Shown piece by piece: positions 1 through 13,460 of a DNA stretch of 64,000 nucleotides (position 1 is its first letter; the number at the start of each line of letters is the position of its first letter). The notes under the pieces are model-generated. The model was not told the DNA's origin. It saw only the letters and a list, made by a program, of their open reading frames with translations, and did no database searches. The translations under genes and the position numbers were made by a program. The stretch comes from Cyclospora cayetanensis (taxonomy: Eukaryota; Apicomplexa; Conoidasida; Eucoccidiorida; Eimeriidae): the NCBI RefSeq assembly GCF_002999335.1, contig NW_020312757.1, forward strand, positions 100,044 through 164,043. The letters run 5' to 3'.

Positions 1-1850
1 CGGGACCATCATTGCTTCATAGCACCTCTCTACGCCACCCCTCATCATACATTCCATTGTTTGCCATAGCCTCTAAACCACGAGAGGACCTATTCACGCT
101 CCAAGGCTCTTGAATTCTCCTCAGGGGCCCTCAAATGCCCTGGTGTTGTGCTCTAGCAGAGGAGCTACGACCAGTGGGACAGGCAGGAGCAGACGCTTTC
201 CCTACCATCTATTATAGGGTCTTCTCCTAAAGCCATGAGCCTCTGGATCCAGCAGGAGGCGATGCAAAGGCCGAGGAGGCTTTTGAGTCCTCTCCATACA
301 ACATTAGGTCCTGCCATCGTTTCTCCTAGGCAGCTCTGCGCAAGCTATAGCTGAAGTTCCATCCAGAATTTGATTGGGTCAAAGATGCAGTGCTCGTTCT
401 TCAGCCAGAGAAGAAAGGAAAGAGATAAATCGAGAGAGAGACCTGTAAGCGGGAAGGTAGGATTAAGAGCGGCTCGTTGTGTAGCTGTGCGCATAAAGGA
501 GCGACCGCCGAAGGAGCAAAGCGTAAAGTGCAAGAAAACATCCGGAAATAAAGCAGGAAATGTCTAATATCGATTCTTTCCTTCTCAGAAAATCGGTTTT
601 GTGATGCAGCAGCACGGCTGCCTTGTGTGCCAAGGGCGGGCGCCGCTGTACGGTCCACTGGTTCGACGACCGAACGAGAAAGCAGGGGAAGGCAAGACTA
701 AAGTGACCAAAGCACTGAGCCCGCGTAATTCCTTTGCTTGAGTGAGATTTGCAACAATAAGGAGCAACAAATCATGGCCACAAGTTCATAGGGTCACTCG
801 CCCCCTAGAAAAATGGAGACACCTACGAACTTCTTCCCGCAGTCTAGCCTCGGATTTGGCCGATTTTCCTGCTGTATCCTTTAAAAGACTATTATAAGCA
901 TTATTTACAAGGAAGAAGAAGCATGTATTCAAATGGGCCTCCCCTATCCCTTCAGAGAAGGCCGAGGGGTAGGGACTCGTCGCTTCAGCTTAAAGAGTCC
1001 CTTTATTCCACTTGCCCTCCTTTTATCCTCGTCGTGTCATCATACTAGATACAGAAAGTGCCTAGGCGGGGTGGGCGAGGTACAGGGTCTTCACGCACAG
1101 GGAAAGCGAGTGAGTGTCGGATGGATTGATGCCAGAATGATTGCTAGACGCCCTTAAGGGTAGCGCCCATTTGTGCTGTGTCCTTCTAACAGAGAATAAA
1201 AGCACAGGTTTATTTTAGGGCTATAACCTTAGTCGATGGCTACCTAGGTGTAGTCATGCAACGCAAGAGGCGAGGTGCCTAGTTGGTACTCCCGCCCTCT
1301 AGGCACTGCACATTTATACGGCGCAATCGAAGGGGACTGATACGGCATTATCCTTTTAGCTGATGCAAAAAGGCTCTACTTTTCCCGCTACTTGCCAAGG
1401 ATTCCTCAGCGAGCCGCGGACGGGCGCTCAATCCAAGGCAACCCCTCCTGCTCTTCCACTGTTCCTTCTTCAGTAGCCTTTGAGTAGACTTGGTGCGCGG
1501 TGAAGCTACCACGAGCCCATCTTGCCACTCTACATATAAGAAGAGATTGCAGGCAGATGCTATAGAGTACCAAGCGAAGCACAATCCATAGTCTACTGGG
1601 CGATCAGAAGCAAAGTCTACCCGATAATATCTATACCTTCCACAAGTGTATAACTGGATTTTGGGGAGTACTCTTGTTTCAAATGAGCACAAAACCAGAT
1701 GTGCGCGTCAGAGGGCTGTCTGTCACGTATGGTGCGCTTACATATCCTAGCGCTAGCTCGCAACTAGATCTATCTTCACCGCCTCCAGTCCCCTGAATAA
1801 TTGAATAACGACTTGGGAAATATTGCCTCTCAAATGAAATCAAGCTGTAG
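1..1850. other. Intergenic, no gene recognised
   Basis: I see no conserved protein motif on either strand. The longest open stretches, near 933-1157 on plus and 1348-1692 on minus, have ordinary composition, no recognisable domain and no convincing splice context. The right part must include the 3' flank of the COG7-like gene, which ends at 1851 on the minus strand. A neighbouring gene's end could lie here undetected. Confidence 0.4.
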
Positions 1851-4800
1851 TTAGCACGCCACAGGGCTGCGCGCAGTGCCTGAATTTTGTTCCGATGCTG
1901 TCCGCCCTCCTAGAAAGACCTGCTGCGCTGTGTTTACGACTTCTATAGCTACACCAGCTGCTCCAGTGACGGACCTGCCCCCCTCAGTGTCTGCCCCGTA
2001 AGTCTGGTTGGACCCTGACGTTTCCCATGACCCTTGCAGCTGCTGCAGCACCGCTTCGAGCTTCCTGCGCATGTAGGCAAAGCCCAGGGTACCCGGAGTA
2101 GTTCCCTGATCTACCGCGTCCTCTTGCACCCCGAGTGTCTCTGCTAGGCGCTGCAGGCACCCCAAGTCATTTATGACTATCTGCAGCCACGCGCCAGTCA
2201 ACGCACCCACATGGGCCCCACCCACTGGTTTGCCCCTCGGACCAGGAGCCCCTGAAGCTTCATCGTCAGGCTTCTGCTCTGCAGGAGACTCCGAAGCCTG
2301 TTGGAGACAGCTCAGCAATAGCCGTCCGTAACAACCGGCAAAGGACTGCAGCAGTAAAGTCACCCAGGAGGAACCTTGCTGCAGCAACACAACAAACCTT
2401 ACAAAGGACGAAAGCCGCGCCTACAGCAGCAAGCTGCTTCTCTCCTTGGCACGCAGCTACTTTGCTAGACCTCGGTTTTTACACGCACAACAAAAGAAGA
2501 GCATGCGCACACATGGACAAAAACCAGAGGAGACCATATCGCCTCAACAGGCGCAAGAAGTTGCGTGAGAAGACACAGGGATAATGAGGCGTTGCCTCTC
2601 GGTTTGTCTCTTCCAACTATCTTCATTCGATCCCAGTCCTAGTCCTTTGAATTGTCTCTCTGTCCCTGTACACCCCTCAGTACCCCGTGCTCCTCTTCCT
2701 TTCTCTGTGCTATTCTTACATCAGAGGGAGGCGATGAGTCTTCAAGCAGTGGCAGGAGTGTCAGCATGTACTCCCCAACAGCAGTGACGGCTGTGGAGGG
2801 GCTCGCTGCCCCTACCCCCGTCGTCTTCTCGTCGCCTTGGAAGCAGGCACTGGCATCACTGCTGCCCACAGCGTCGCTGCTCCCGCCGCTAGCAGCACCA
2901 CCTCCTGCTGGAGCTGATGCCGCTCCTGCAGCAAGGGCGTCACTGTAGCAAGTCTGCAGGAACAACTCAATGGGTGTGCAGCAACAGCTCACAACCAGCT
3001 CTTGCGATGCTGCAGTGAGGGCTGCGTGGGTACCATAAGACGTCGGCAGCAACTCCTCGGGACTGGGTTCTCCCCGCGAGCCAGAAAGGTTTCCCTGTGC
3101 TGCAAGCACAGCGGCGGCAGAAGGAGCCTCCAGGAAGAAGCCAGGCCTGTGGACACAGAGGGCAAGCAGGGCGCAAACCAGTGTACGCTGTCCATCTCCA
3201 ACTGTACCCGCCAGAGGGTTCGCCACCAACGACGCTGGAAGGCGGGCATCTCAGGTGCAGCCTCACTGCCTCTTCATTAAGCTCCACATATAATCGGGGA
3301 AGAAAATGGACTCTCAGGCAGAGAGGGGGAGCCTGTCACGCACCGTTCCATTAGAGCCTTTATGCAGAGACTCAGTCTGGTAGGTCTTCTAGACATAGGC
3401 GACAGATGGTCTTTCAAAAATGTGCCAACCTGAAGCAGCACCAGGTCATAAGCAGCGGCGCCAACACTTCGGTAACAGCAGAAACAGGGGTGCAGGCGAT
3501 GCAGTAGCAGAAGGATTGGGGAGGCCCACACACCTCATGAAGTTTATCGACAAATGAGGTCATGAGGCAGTGCAGCTGGAGGCAGGCTGAAAAGAGGGCC
3601 GAATCCCAAGGAATGGAATCCAAAGGGGAGCCTAGAAGTCGACCCCGCTGCTGCTGTTGCAGCTGCTGTTCAGACTGAAAAAAAGGCACAAAGACTTCCT
3701 TCGCTTCCTATATGCAAGCCATTACCTCCTCACTTCAAAGACACTCGTCTCCTTTTCCTCTAGAGAGAGAGAGCGTAAAAGAGCAAGAGAAAGAAAGAGA
3801 GTACGTGCACATTTGGATGTGTGATATGGGTCCTTCTTTGACCGGAAGATTCACCGTATGGCCTCGTAGTGACACGCCGAAAGCCCGGAGCTCTTAGGGG
3901 ACTATTTAAGCGCCTTTACTTTTTAAAACACCACTAAGGTACCCCAATGTCCCTCCTTAACACTTAGGAGCCGCGTTTGGGAGTGCCCGTGAGATTTTGG
4001 TGCGAGTGTGGCTCACCTTGAGCGCAACGGTGTGGTGGAAAGTGTTGATGCGGGGGCTAAGGGCATTGAGTGTCTCTACAAGTGCAGCATCTGCTGCTGC
4101 AACAATAAAGGGCGCTCCGGCTGCTCTGCCGCCTCCCCCGCATACAGGGACGAGGGACTCCAAGAGGCGGCTCACAGCTGCTTGAATCTCCTCTTCCATC
4201 TGCACTACTGCCTGAAGGGAAGCAGGAGCGTTGGTAGCAGCAAACGCACTGGTTTGCTAAAAAGATACCCTCACTCAAGGCAGCGCGGGGTAGCAGTGCA
4301 TCTGTGCAGAGAGATGGACTACGGCGCTGGGTTTTTGGCTACGGTCGAGATACAGGCAGCGCCGGCCCTTGCAGCAGCGGGGACAGCTGGATTGACTCTC
4401 AGTGCGAAGACAGAGGGATGTGTGGGATACGTGCCTGAGCGGGGGCTAGACGCTTTGCTGTTGCATGGGGGTGGGATTCTGCGGCAGGTGACAGACGGCG
4501 CGAGATACCAGCCCCATAGATCGAGAGGAGGGAAGGGGGAAGGAATTCAACCGAGCTGCAAAACTGCGAACATGCCACCACAGGCAACAAGACGTTCGAA
4601 CAAATTGCACAGAAAAGGAAATACGGAAGACAGAAGCAGGCACGAGCACGCTGAAACCGACAGACAGCTTTAGCAGGAGAGAGCGTTGCCGTCTCCGCTG
4701 CTGCTGCAGTTGCACTGTTCGCTAGCATGCGGAGAACCAGCAGTGGCCAAGCCACCACAAGAGGGGCAGGCGCGGAAGAGAAAGGAGACATACTTCGATC

Positions 4801-7800
4801 AAAGCAAGACGAGAGGGCAGGGTCGGAAGGGCAGAGAGGGGGGAAAAAGAGAACATGAAGGAAATAGTGGAGAAGTTCACCGCAAGGAAGCTGACAAATA
4901 AAGGAGAAACGCCTTCTAGGGAACCACAATAAGACAAGTAGGGAAGGTAAAGAGTTGATCGAATTAAAGCAGTGCTGCAAGGCAGTAAACAGCTCACGCT
5001 CTCCCAAAGATGAGGCTCCGTTGCTTCTGTCTCTGCGAAGGCCGGGGTTGCACTGATAAGTGTCGCTGTCACTTCGTAGGCTTCCATAAGCTGCTCAGCC
5101 AGCTGCGCCAATAACGTACACGACAAAAAACACGGCCTTGGCTAGTTGCCACAGCAGCGCATGCAATGGCGGGGGTGTTAGGTGAGGCGGGAGTGCCTGC
5201 AGTGGAGAGAGGGCCCGGTAGCAAACAGCAGAGCGAGGCTGAACGCAGCGGTGGGGGATTGAAGGTAAGGTAGGAGCTGCACACCACTCGGGAACACGAG
5301 AACGCACCTCCAAGCCATCCTGCCCTGCTGTTTCAGGCAGCAGATGCTGCTGCAGACGCTGCTGCGGTTGTTCATGCCGCAGCAGAAGGCGCTCGAGTGC
5401 CTCCAGGGGCACATCAGCGCCAGCGCCCATTGAGGCGAGAAGAAGAGACAACCATAGGCCTCGGTGCTTGGGATTCCAGGGCCCGTCCCCTTCTGCGGCA
5501 AAAGCAGAATCGAAAGCCTAGCAGGAAGAATGCGTACAAAAGAAGTATCTGGTAAAAGCCACCGTACGTAGAGCCCCAAAAGACCACCCGGCAGCCCACC
5601 AAGGGAGGGCCCCTCTCCAGCAAACCATCAGCCGTGCAGTCGTACTCCAAAACTTGGATCCTTGGCGCCGCGTGCACCCCTAGGAAAGAGCAAGGGCCCC
5701 TACACCGCCCAGTCGCGCCGAAACTGACTGGAATCCCACTATTCTCTCCCTCTGAACGGAAACTCTCCTTTCCTCGTGACGTCTCTCTGACCCTTGGTTC
5801 TTACCCGGGGTTATTTGGGCAGCGTACCTGTGTGGATATGGCTGAGATCCCCATAAGACGACAGAGGCTCCCGAAGGATGCGACTGTTGAAGGCAGAGGC
5901 ACTCTTGTGGGCGCCTGGGGCCGCTGGCTTCGCACTGAGCGCGGCGTCGCTCTCCCCCTTCCACGAGGCCTGCTGCCTCCTTGCTGTTCCCACAGAGGCG
6001 GCAGCCGCCCTAATGAACCCCGCAGTCTGCGCGGAAAATGCAGCAGCAATAGCTGATGCGGCTGAATCCTTAGTAGCAAGAAAGGTGCAGTGCCAGATAC
6101 CCACACAGCGGAATCGCACAGGGATAGCTCATGTAAAGGAAACGTCGAAGTCACACACACACACTCACACACACATGCATGCGCCCGCAGGCTGACCCCA
6201 GCACGCTTACTGTAGATAGAGAGCGCGCGCACTTGATTATGTAGTGCCTCGACAAGAGTAGCTAGAAGCTGGGCCCTAGACCCTTATGACACATCGGCGG
6301 CTCCTTCCTGGCTAGCGCTGCTCCTATTAGTACCTCTTTGTGTCCTACCTCCGTCACAGCCGCCCCTCCCAACCCCGCTACCCCTAGGAGTTTACAGAGG
6401 CTGACCTGTTCCACAGCCGAAGACCAGCGCTCTGCATAAGCCATCAGAGCCTCGGGTTCGGCGACGAAGCGTGCACTGGGCTGGAGAGGTTCATTCCTGG
6501 GGGCCCCCCTAGAGGCCCCCGGTCCGTCAAAGGCCTCCACACCCTTAAGAAGGCCTGCCTGTTCGTGCGGTAGGGTGGTTCCATCTTGTGCCTCGGTATC
6601 CTCAGCCAGTCCTGCAGGTGTCTGCCCCCACAAAGAGCGCCATTCCTTCTCTAAGAGGGCCTTCAGGGAGGCGGGAAGCTCCTTCAAGAGGATCTCCTGG
6701 GCCCCTAGCCGCTCAAAGGCGGCGACAGCGCAAGCAAAACCCTCAGTGCTTTTCTCCTCCACGGAGTCCTTCAAGCTGATGTAAGACAGACAAACATCGA
6801 GGGCAGCAGCACCAAAGGCGGAGGGCTTTTCACAACAAGCCGCAAACAGATGCGCCCTCCAGGAACTCTGTCACCCACATACCCCGCATACTACGATCTA
6901 GTGTGGATGCTTTTGAGTATGCAGGAATCTGCTATGTGAAGAAGCGGGAGAAGATGAAAGATGCGTTACAGGGACCCCCGGACTTCGGCAGATCTGCAAA
7001 GGAATGACTTCCTGCTGCCGCTTCGCTCGCGCGCGAGTTGCAGCTAGGGAGGGATGACAGAAGTCTGACGTCTGGCGAGCTCACAGCAGCGTTGATAGCG
7101 TCAGCACACGCTGCTCGAGCTTGTGCGCAGCCTGTAGTCGAGCTTCAAACTCGGGAAGAGAGGCGAGAAGAGAAGCCGCGCGGCGCAACGACGCAGACAC
7201 TGCGGCAGCCTCCAGCACGGCCCGCTGCTGCGAGGCCTCCCTCAGGCCGTTTGGACGCAAAGATTGCAACAACAGCTCTGCCTCCTGCACTCTAAAGCAG
7301 CACAAGAGACGCAACAAGAGAGAGAGAATGTGAGGAAGACAGCGGCAGTCCGGGAGAGAGACAAGACGCAATTTCGAACAAAGTCATATTCATCCGATTT
7401 GGAAAAAGTCACAGGTTCCCAAACAAGCTGTCCGACTAATAAAGTCCGAGCCTGTCAGCGAATCCGGTGAGCTGTCTGCGTGGTCTTGCAGCGAGGCCAG
7501 GCAGCTTGCAAGTCAGCTAGCATGCAGGCTCCCGCTTGAGAAGACACACTGTTTGCGAGATCTCTCACAGCATGCTGCATAGGGAGCGCGCTGGACACCT
7601 TACCTGAGGAATAGGACCATCTAGCCAGCACAGCTTGCTAGCTAGCTGGCACTTGCTCAGCTAAGATTGGACTACGTGAGCTTCGCTAGCTGGTGTATTG
7701 GGAGGGCAAGGGAGCCTGGAGAGAGAGGCAGTCGAGAAGGGTATCTGACCTGAAATGCCACCGGTGCAGCTCTGCGACGATCCTGCTGCAGTCTTCAAAA

Positions 7801-8661
7801 TGTTTCTTGATGGCGTGGAGGACGTATACAGCGCTAAGGCTTTCCTGAGAGCATCGGCCGCACCTTAAGAGACAGCAGCAACAGTGGCATCTCCCCTGTC
7901 CCATCGTTTTGTAGTGACGGAGCGCCAGAGCGAGAGTGTGACATCCCGAAGTAAGCTACAGCTATGCAGGGACGGAGAGGAGGGCAGAAGGCAGGGTATC
8001 AGTTGCTTACCTGCTGCGATGCTCCTCGAGCCTCTAAGCTAGAGAGGAGCTGCTCTGCCGCCTCCTGACAAGCTCGCGTGTCTGTAGCCAAATCTTCAAT
8101 TGAGGTGAGGGCCTCAGGAACGGCTTTGCTAAGCAGGGACGCGCTTGCCTCCGCGGCTTCCAGGGAATGCTAAGCGCAAAAGCGACACACGAGGCGCACA
8201 TACTGAATGCATAAGCACCCTGGCAGCAACAACGCACAGTCGTACAGCGGGGCTGCAAGCGACGACAGCAGGAGAAAGCGATACTCGGCACATCTAGAGC
8301 AACAACATAGACGGGTCAGAGAGCAACGAATAGGCTGACGGAGGGAAATATGGGGCAAAAGGGGGAGTTCCCTAGAGTGTGCTGCACCAGCTGCAAGCAC
8401 AGATGCCTTAGCTCGTTGTGCTGTGTGTGTGGCCCCCCTTACGTCTATCTTCTGTCTGAGTACTTCCTGCAGGGCCTCCAGCTGAAGCTCAAGATTTTCG
8501 GTGGCATCCACAGGGGCCTCTGGCCGTCCCCTATTCCGCCGGATTTCCTCGTCAATGAAGGCATATGGGTTGTCGACGGCAACGCTTGTTGGGTGCCCCT
8601 CCACGGCCTTGTCTTCTCTCTTGCCCAGAAGCGAGTCCTCCCAGACAGTGTCTTTGGCCAT
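1851..8661 (-). CDS. COG7: Conserved oligomeric Golgi complex subunit 7 (COG7-like), multi-exon
   Basis: COG7 is a lobe-B subunit of the COG tether that captures retrograde vesicles at the Golgi. The first five exons join in frame: 8661-8443, 8169-8011, 7844-7750, 7291-7085 and 6775-6406, each with GT/AG borders. Later coding blocks lie near 6090-5830, 5450-5310, 5120-5010, 4205-4015, 3690-3540, 3229-2680 and 2390-1851; their borders are less certain. The N-terminal exons are predicted helices in the order of human COG7 (for example VLHAIKKHFEDCSRIVAEL). Near the C-terminus, VGEYMLTLLPLLE parallels the human IGQYIMSLPLNLE block. The last exon has SSWVTLLLQSFAGCYGRLLL followed by INDLGCLQRLAETLGV, matching the terminal W...Y and DIDYLINVMDALGL helices. 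The first ATG at 8661 is taken as start, without proof. Family similarity is read by eye, so another CATCHR-type tether remains possible. Confidence 0.68.
6147..6185. repeat. CA/TG microsatellite in a COG7 intron
   Basis: A short run of CA dinucleotides with a few CT and ATG interruptions lies between coding blocks of the COG7-like gene. It is an ordinary intronic microsatellite. Confidence 0.75.
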
Positions 8662-11600
8662 TCTGAGGTCCTTCTCTGCTGCAACACCGCTCCCCCATAT
8701 TTATACATTAGGTTTATTGCAGAAGCTGATAGTCAATCTCCAAAAAAGACGAACGCCTGCCGAATTTTCCCAACACCAGGGCCCCCCTCCCCAGAGTCCC
8801 GTGCAGGCGGGTATCCGCGGCTCGTGCCTACAAGACTCATTTCATGTTATGAACGGCCTTTTTTTCCACAGAGCTCGCCGATTTAAGACGATCCCTTAAT
8901 TGCCCTCGTTCCCTCGACCTACCAACAAAGAGGGACCATGCGCACCGAGGCAGCGAGGTGCCCAGACTGCTCCTGCGGCACACAGTCTTAAGGCTTCACC
9001 GTTCGCGTGTAGAGACAGCTGAGGTGCTTGACCCTCTTGCTTCAGTAGCATAACAAGAGGCCTTCTGTAAGGCGAGTGGGAAAACGCTTTCCCCTCCCCT
9101 CTCTCCCCCTTCGCTGGGGAGGCTCGGGCTTCCAACGTCGTGCCTGTAGGCCGTGGAGACTCATTGTGCAGAAATTGCGCGCTAGCGGGCTTACTGATGC
9201 CTTTACACGCCTGTGCAAAGCTGCCCGTACATAGCTTTCGCAGCCCTTTGCCCCTCCACAGGTTTGGAAGTCCCTGCGGCACCACAGGAAACCGTTAAGC
9301 GGCTTCTTTCCCCTATGTCTTAAAGTGACGCCTTGCAGGAACAGTTTCGGTCCGATTAAGGCGCCTTTACTTGATATGCTGCTTTCTGGCTCCCTACATT
9401 CCTTTAAAGAGCTCTCCACACTGAACTCAATCCTCGCATTTGGTCCCGTGCAAGTTGTCCCACTCTCAGTTCATGAGCATCATCTTATTGCTTGGATATC
9501 CTCTCTCATCAAAGTCAAGAATTAGCGACACTCCGCTCTGCCCTGAAGTGAGTTATTCATCCTTGTGTGATGGATTTGGATGCGCTTTCTCATTGCTGTT
9601 GCTTGCCTCCGAATTTTTGCTGGTTAGGGGGAGCTTCTATCCTTTTGCGATGGGGTTCATATCGCCCCCTTCAGGTAGCATGCCTGCAGAAACTCCTCAT
9701 AGAGCCCTTTTACGCGGGGGGTTGGAGGAGCACTGCGCTATTCCTAACATGGTTTTCTATTATCACGAGATTGCACACACGTGGTGCTTCGCTTCCCTCT
9801 TGTCTTGCACGCATGAAGGTCACCCATCTGAGAAAAATCCCTTTTTCCACATGTATCACTACAGGAGAACGGAACTAAAATGCAAGCATGCATGCACACA
9901 TCTATGCTCTGGCACGTTGATGTATATGTATGGGAGTGAATGAAGCTGTTTTGTCGGCTAAAGCGGATAGATGCTTCACAACGATGCGTAATTGTGAGTC
10001 TGTGTAGCAGCTTTTGGCTGCTATTCTCTGTGTTCTTTCCGGCTGCTTGTAATGTTCTGGGGTCTGTCGATGTGTGAATTCAAAAAAGGAAGGGCCCTAT
10101 CGGCTGCCTGCGTACACTGCTCATCTTAACGCCATCGGAAATGAAAGCTTATGCAAATTCCCAAGGAGAGACACTGTCCACATGTGGAGATGAACAGCGA
10201 TTTACGGACCATAAGGCTAGTGGCAACGTTTCAAAGGAAATGATGTGGACATCTCATGGTCTGCTGCTACAAGTGCATCAAGGGTCAGTGTGGCTGCAAC
10301 TAGCTTGTAGCTACTGGAGGGGGATGTGCAACGCCCCACTGAATGTCTCCGTTGCGAGGCGCTTAATTCCTGAAGCGATGCAAACTTAGTAGGAAGTTAC
10401 TAATTGCCATAAAAAAGCGCTTGGTCCTCCCCTTGCTCGTGCCCTGAAACCTGTAAGATGAGGGGAAAGGGACAGCTGGGAGCGCGGGCTGCTACACCCT
10501 GTAAGCACAACGTGCATCATAGCTACTTTTCTACGTAACATGCAGCGTACACACACATTCGTTTCCTTGTATTAAGCTAAAAGCATCTTGCAGTAAGCAA
10601 GATATGCGAACATTTGAACTGGCTAGTTAAATCTTCACTAATTCTTGGTTAAATGTAGCCAGTGAAGTCGAAACTGGCTAAGTGTAGCTTGCCATCCACA
10701 GGGTGCGGCGCAAACGTCTGCTGCTGCATCACCTATACAACCCACCACTGTAGGGGTCTCATTACTGTTATCGTTGGCGCTGTTTGTGCTGTAACTGAAT
10801 GCTTTTGTTCCTACGGTAAACTTTTAGCTTGAATGGCTGTACCTAAGTGTAAGCAAGAGAAGGGGGGCTCCGGGCGCGATAACAAGGAAGAGAATGAGAG
10901 AAAGTGGCAGTCTTCCTGACATTTCGAGATCCTGTGGCAGCAGTGGCTGCAAGAACCCTTATGGGTGTGCTTTTATAGCTCAGTGTGCTGATGGACACTC
11001 TTCGGCTGCTGCTGCGTGGATCCTTCAGTATTACAACTCGCTGGGTTGCAGGTGGAGTGTGTAGGGTAGTGGGTGTCTTATTCTTGCTTTTATTCTGCGT
11101 AGGACCCTCGGATGCTGTTCAGGTATTGCCTGTTGGCAGCTTGCCAGAGGATTGCTATGCCCGTGGTGATGCCCATGTGTTGGGCTCCTTTAGCTTTTCC
11201 GCCTTTAGATGTGGAGTATTTACACCTTCATGCGCCTCTTTGTGGCTTCAGCCTTCTTCGAGCAAGTGTTTGGTTGGCAAAAATGCTTTGATTCACTCAT
11301 TACACCGACTGGTCAACGAGCCCTCTCGTCGCGGGCACTGAAGTGTACGGACACCCTATCACGCGAACAAGTAGGATGAGTCTGAGCAGAGCTGCGCCTC
11401 TTCTTCACATATGAGTGGTTATGACTCTCTCCGAATAGGAGCGAGTGTGTGGAAATACAGTGAAGGTCGCAGGGCCCCTATTTCTTGGCCCCTCGGTATG
11501 TACGCTTCCCGTTGTATTCGGCCGAACCTCCGCATAAGGGCAAGGAATGGGGGCCTAGCTGGGCAATTTGTTTTGTTGGGAGTGAGTTTGTCAGAGCCAG

Positions 11601-13460
11601 TGGTATGGCTTCTTTGAAGTGTGCTACGAGCCTCATGACGAAAGGCACCGCCTTAACAACCAGGTGGTGGCACTTCGTCGTGTAGATAGAACTGGGATAC
11701 GGTTCAATAAAGCGAGGTTGCCTTCGCGTTGCTCGAGAAGGAGGGGAGTTATGCGTGGATGCGATTTGTAACGGGTCTCAATGCAGCGACGGAAGCAACG
11801 ACGGCAGCACCAACCGTGGCATAAGCAAGTGGTGCTGAGGGTTTGAAACTATTACAGTGTTTTTCACACTTATAATCAAGGAAAATAGGGCGAAGTAAAC
11901 CACAAAAATAAACAAAGATCAGCTGTTTAGGGCTAATTTCCGACCAGTGCGTTGAGCGCCTTGGAGGTTTCACAGGTACAGGGGAAAGTCGTGGGTGCCT
12001 CGTTGCTGTAACTCGCATTGAGAATCCACAAAACAACATCCTAGGCCCTTTGTTCTCGTGTTAAGCTTAATGAGCAGGTTCTGTCTATTAATACCCTACG
12101 GCAGAGCTTGGAACTGTAGAAGGAAGTGCACGGCACTCCTGCCTGCTGCATCAGTTCTGCAGTGCATAGGCAACGCAGTGTCCTGTTGCGGGCTTCAGGT
12201 GTCCGTGCAGCTAAGTAGCCATGCATCCAACTTTAGTTCCTTTCCTACTGCGTGCACTGCTACACCGGAAACTAACAAAATGAAAGGGGCACAGCAGCAA
12301 CAGCAGTAGCAGCAGCAGAAGGCCTCAGGCTCGTGCTGCTAAGGCAAGTGTCACAACTGCATCAGAAACGAGAAACCAGCCGATTCCTGGCACTAAAGAG
12401 GCCACAATGCAGAGCCTGCTAATATTGATGCTGCAGATTACAGCTGCAGCAACAGCTGTTGTTGCAGCCGCTGCCTGCACTCCGGCCTCCCGACTAGACC
12501 CCCCCCTGCGCCAGCCCGAGACAGCCGTGCTGCGGCATCAGCGGCAGCAGTTGCCGCTCCTTGCCAAGGTGAATGCACATTCCCTGATCTGTCTCTTTTT
12601 CTACAACTGACGCAAAAGCAGCAGCTGTTAGTTTCCCAAAACAAGGGTTGTAAAAGCACGCGTGCCTACGTAAAGCCCGAGACAGCCGTGCTGCCCCCGA
12701 CCAGCGCCGCTGCCGCCTAAGGTGGATGTGCACCTTGAAGATAAGCTGTGGCCGCTCCCTCCGATTGGTTCTCGTGTAGCAACGTCCTGCCTTTAGCAAC
12801 TAAACCTCTAGGGTTGCTGCTGCGGCTCTGGGCGGGCAAACTGTAGGGCTTCTTCACTTGCTGCTGCCGCGCAGGCATCGCAGAAAGTGATGGCAGCGCT
12901 GCAGCTGCTTCAACACTCCACGTGATGGAGGAGGACTTCTCTCTCCTTTCCCTTCGTGGAGCAAGAGCCTTCATCTTGAGGCAGCAGGGGGTTGTTGCTG
13001 TGGAAGTGGAAGACGAAGAGCACCAGACAACTGCCGACCCTTGCTGTTGAGGCCGTCGCTACCGGTAGGGCTCGTGCCCTCCGCAGCACCAGTGCGGCAC
13101 AGCCTTCGTCAGAAGAAGACTGCATAGGCTTCAACAGGTTACAAGCTTTATTCACGTTTCTAAGTCGTAGATAGAGGCCGATTGTGGTACCAGCAAGACG
13201 CCAGCACGCACGGCAGGAGCGAAGCTTCGGGGTCTTTGCAAGGCGGCGAAGCCGAGCAACACCCCTCACGCGGCATCTGGCTGCGTTCGCCAGACCTCCG
13301 AGAGCATTTTGTGCACCACGAGCAGCAAGCACTGCTCATCGGAGCCGCTACTGACGCTGTTGGCATTGTAACTGCTGCTGCTGGTGTGGTGGCAGTGGTG
13401 TTAGCACCTGCGCCGTGTTACGGGGCCAAAAGCAAGTGATGCCAGCAACTGGAAAACGAC
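8662..13460. other. Intergenic region without a secure gene
   Basis: About 4.8 kb separate the divergent COG7-like and AP2 genes, so both promoters should lie here. I recognise no conserved protein. The left two thirds are rather AT-balanced and low in triplets. From about 12.2 kb CAG/CTG triplets begin, and they continue into the AP2 gene. The ORF at 10985-11341 is listed separately. Plus-strand frames upstream of 13461 are closed by a TGA at 13437-13439. Confidence 0.45.
10985..11341 (+). CDS. Possible small membrane or secreted protein, unrecognised
   Basis: This is a 118-residue open frame. Residues about 23-44 form one hydrophobic stretch (core VVGVLFLLLFCVG) after an Arg-containing N-terminus, followed by a Cys-containing tail with at least five cysteines. 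That arrangement resembles a signal anchor or signal peptide. I know no family for it, and its triplet content is not distinctive. It may be a chance ORF or one exon of a larger gene. Confidence 0.2.
   Translation: MLMDTLRLLLRGSFSITTRWVAGGVCRVVGVLFLLLFCVGPSDAVQVLPVGSLPEDCYARGDAHVLGSFSFSAFRCGVFTPSCASLWLQPSSSKCLVGKNALIHSLHRLVNEPSRRGH

Noticed and set aside
9440..9943. 167-codon plus-strand frame
   Set aside because: No family motif, mixed hydrophobic and Cys/His composition without structure, and overlapping frames are comparably long.
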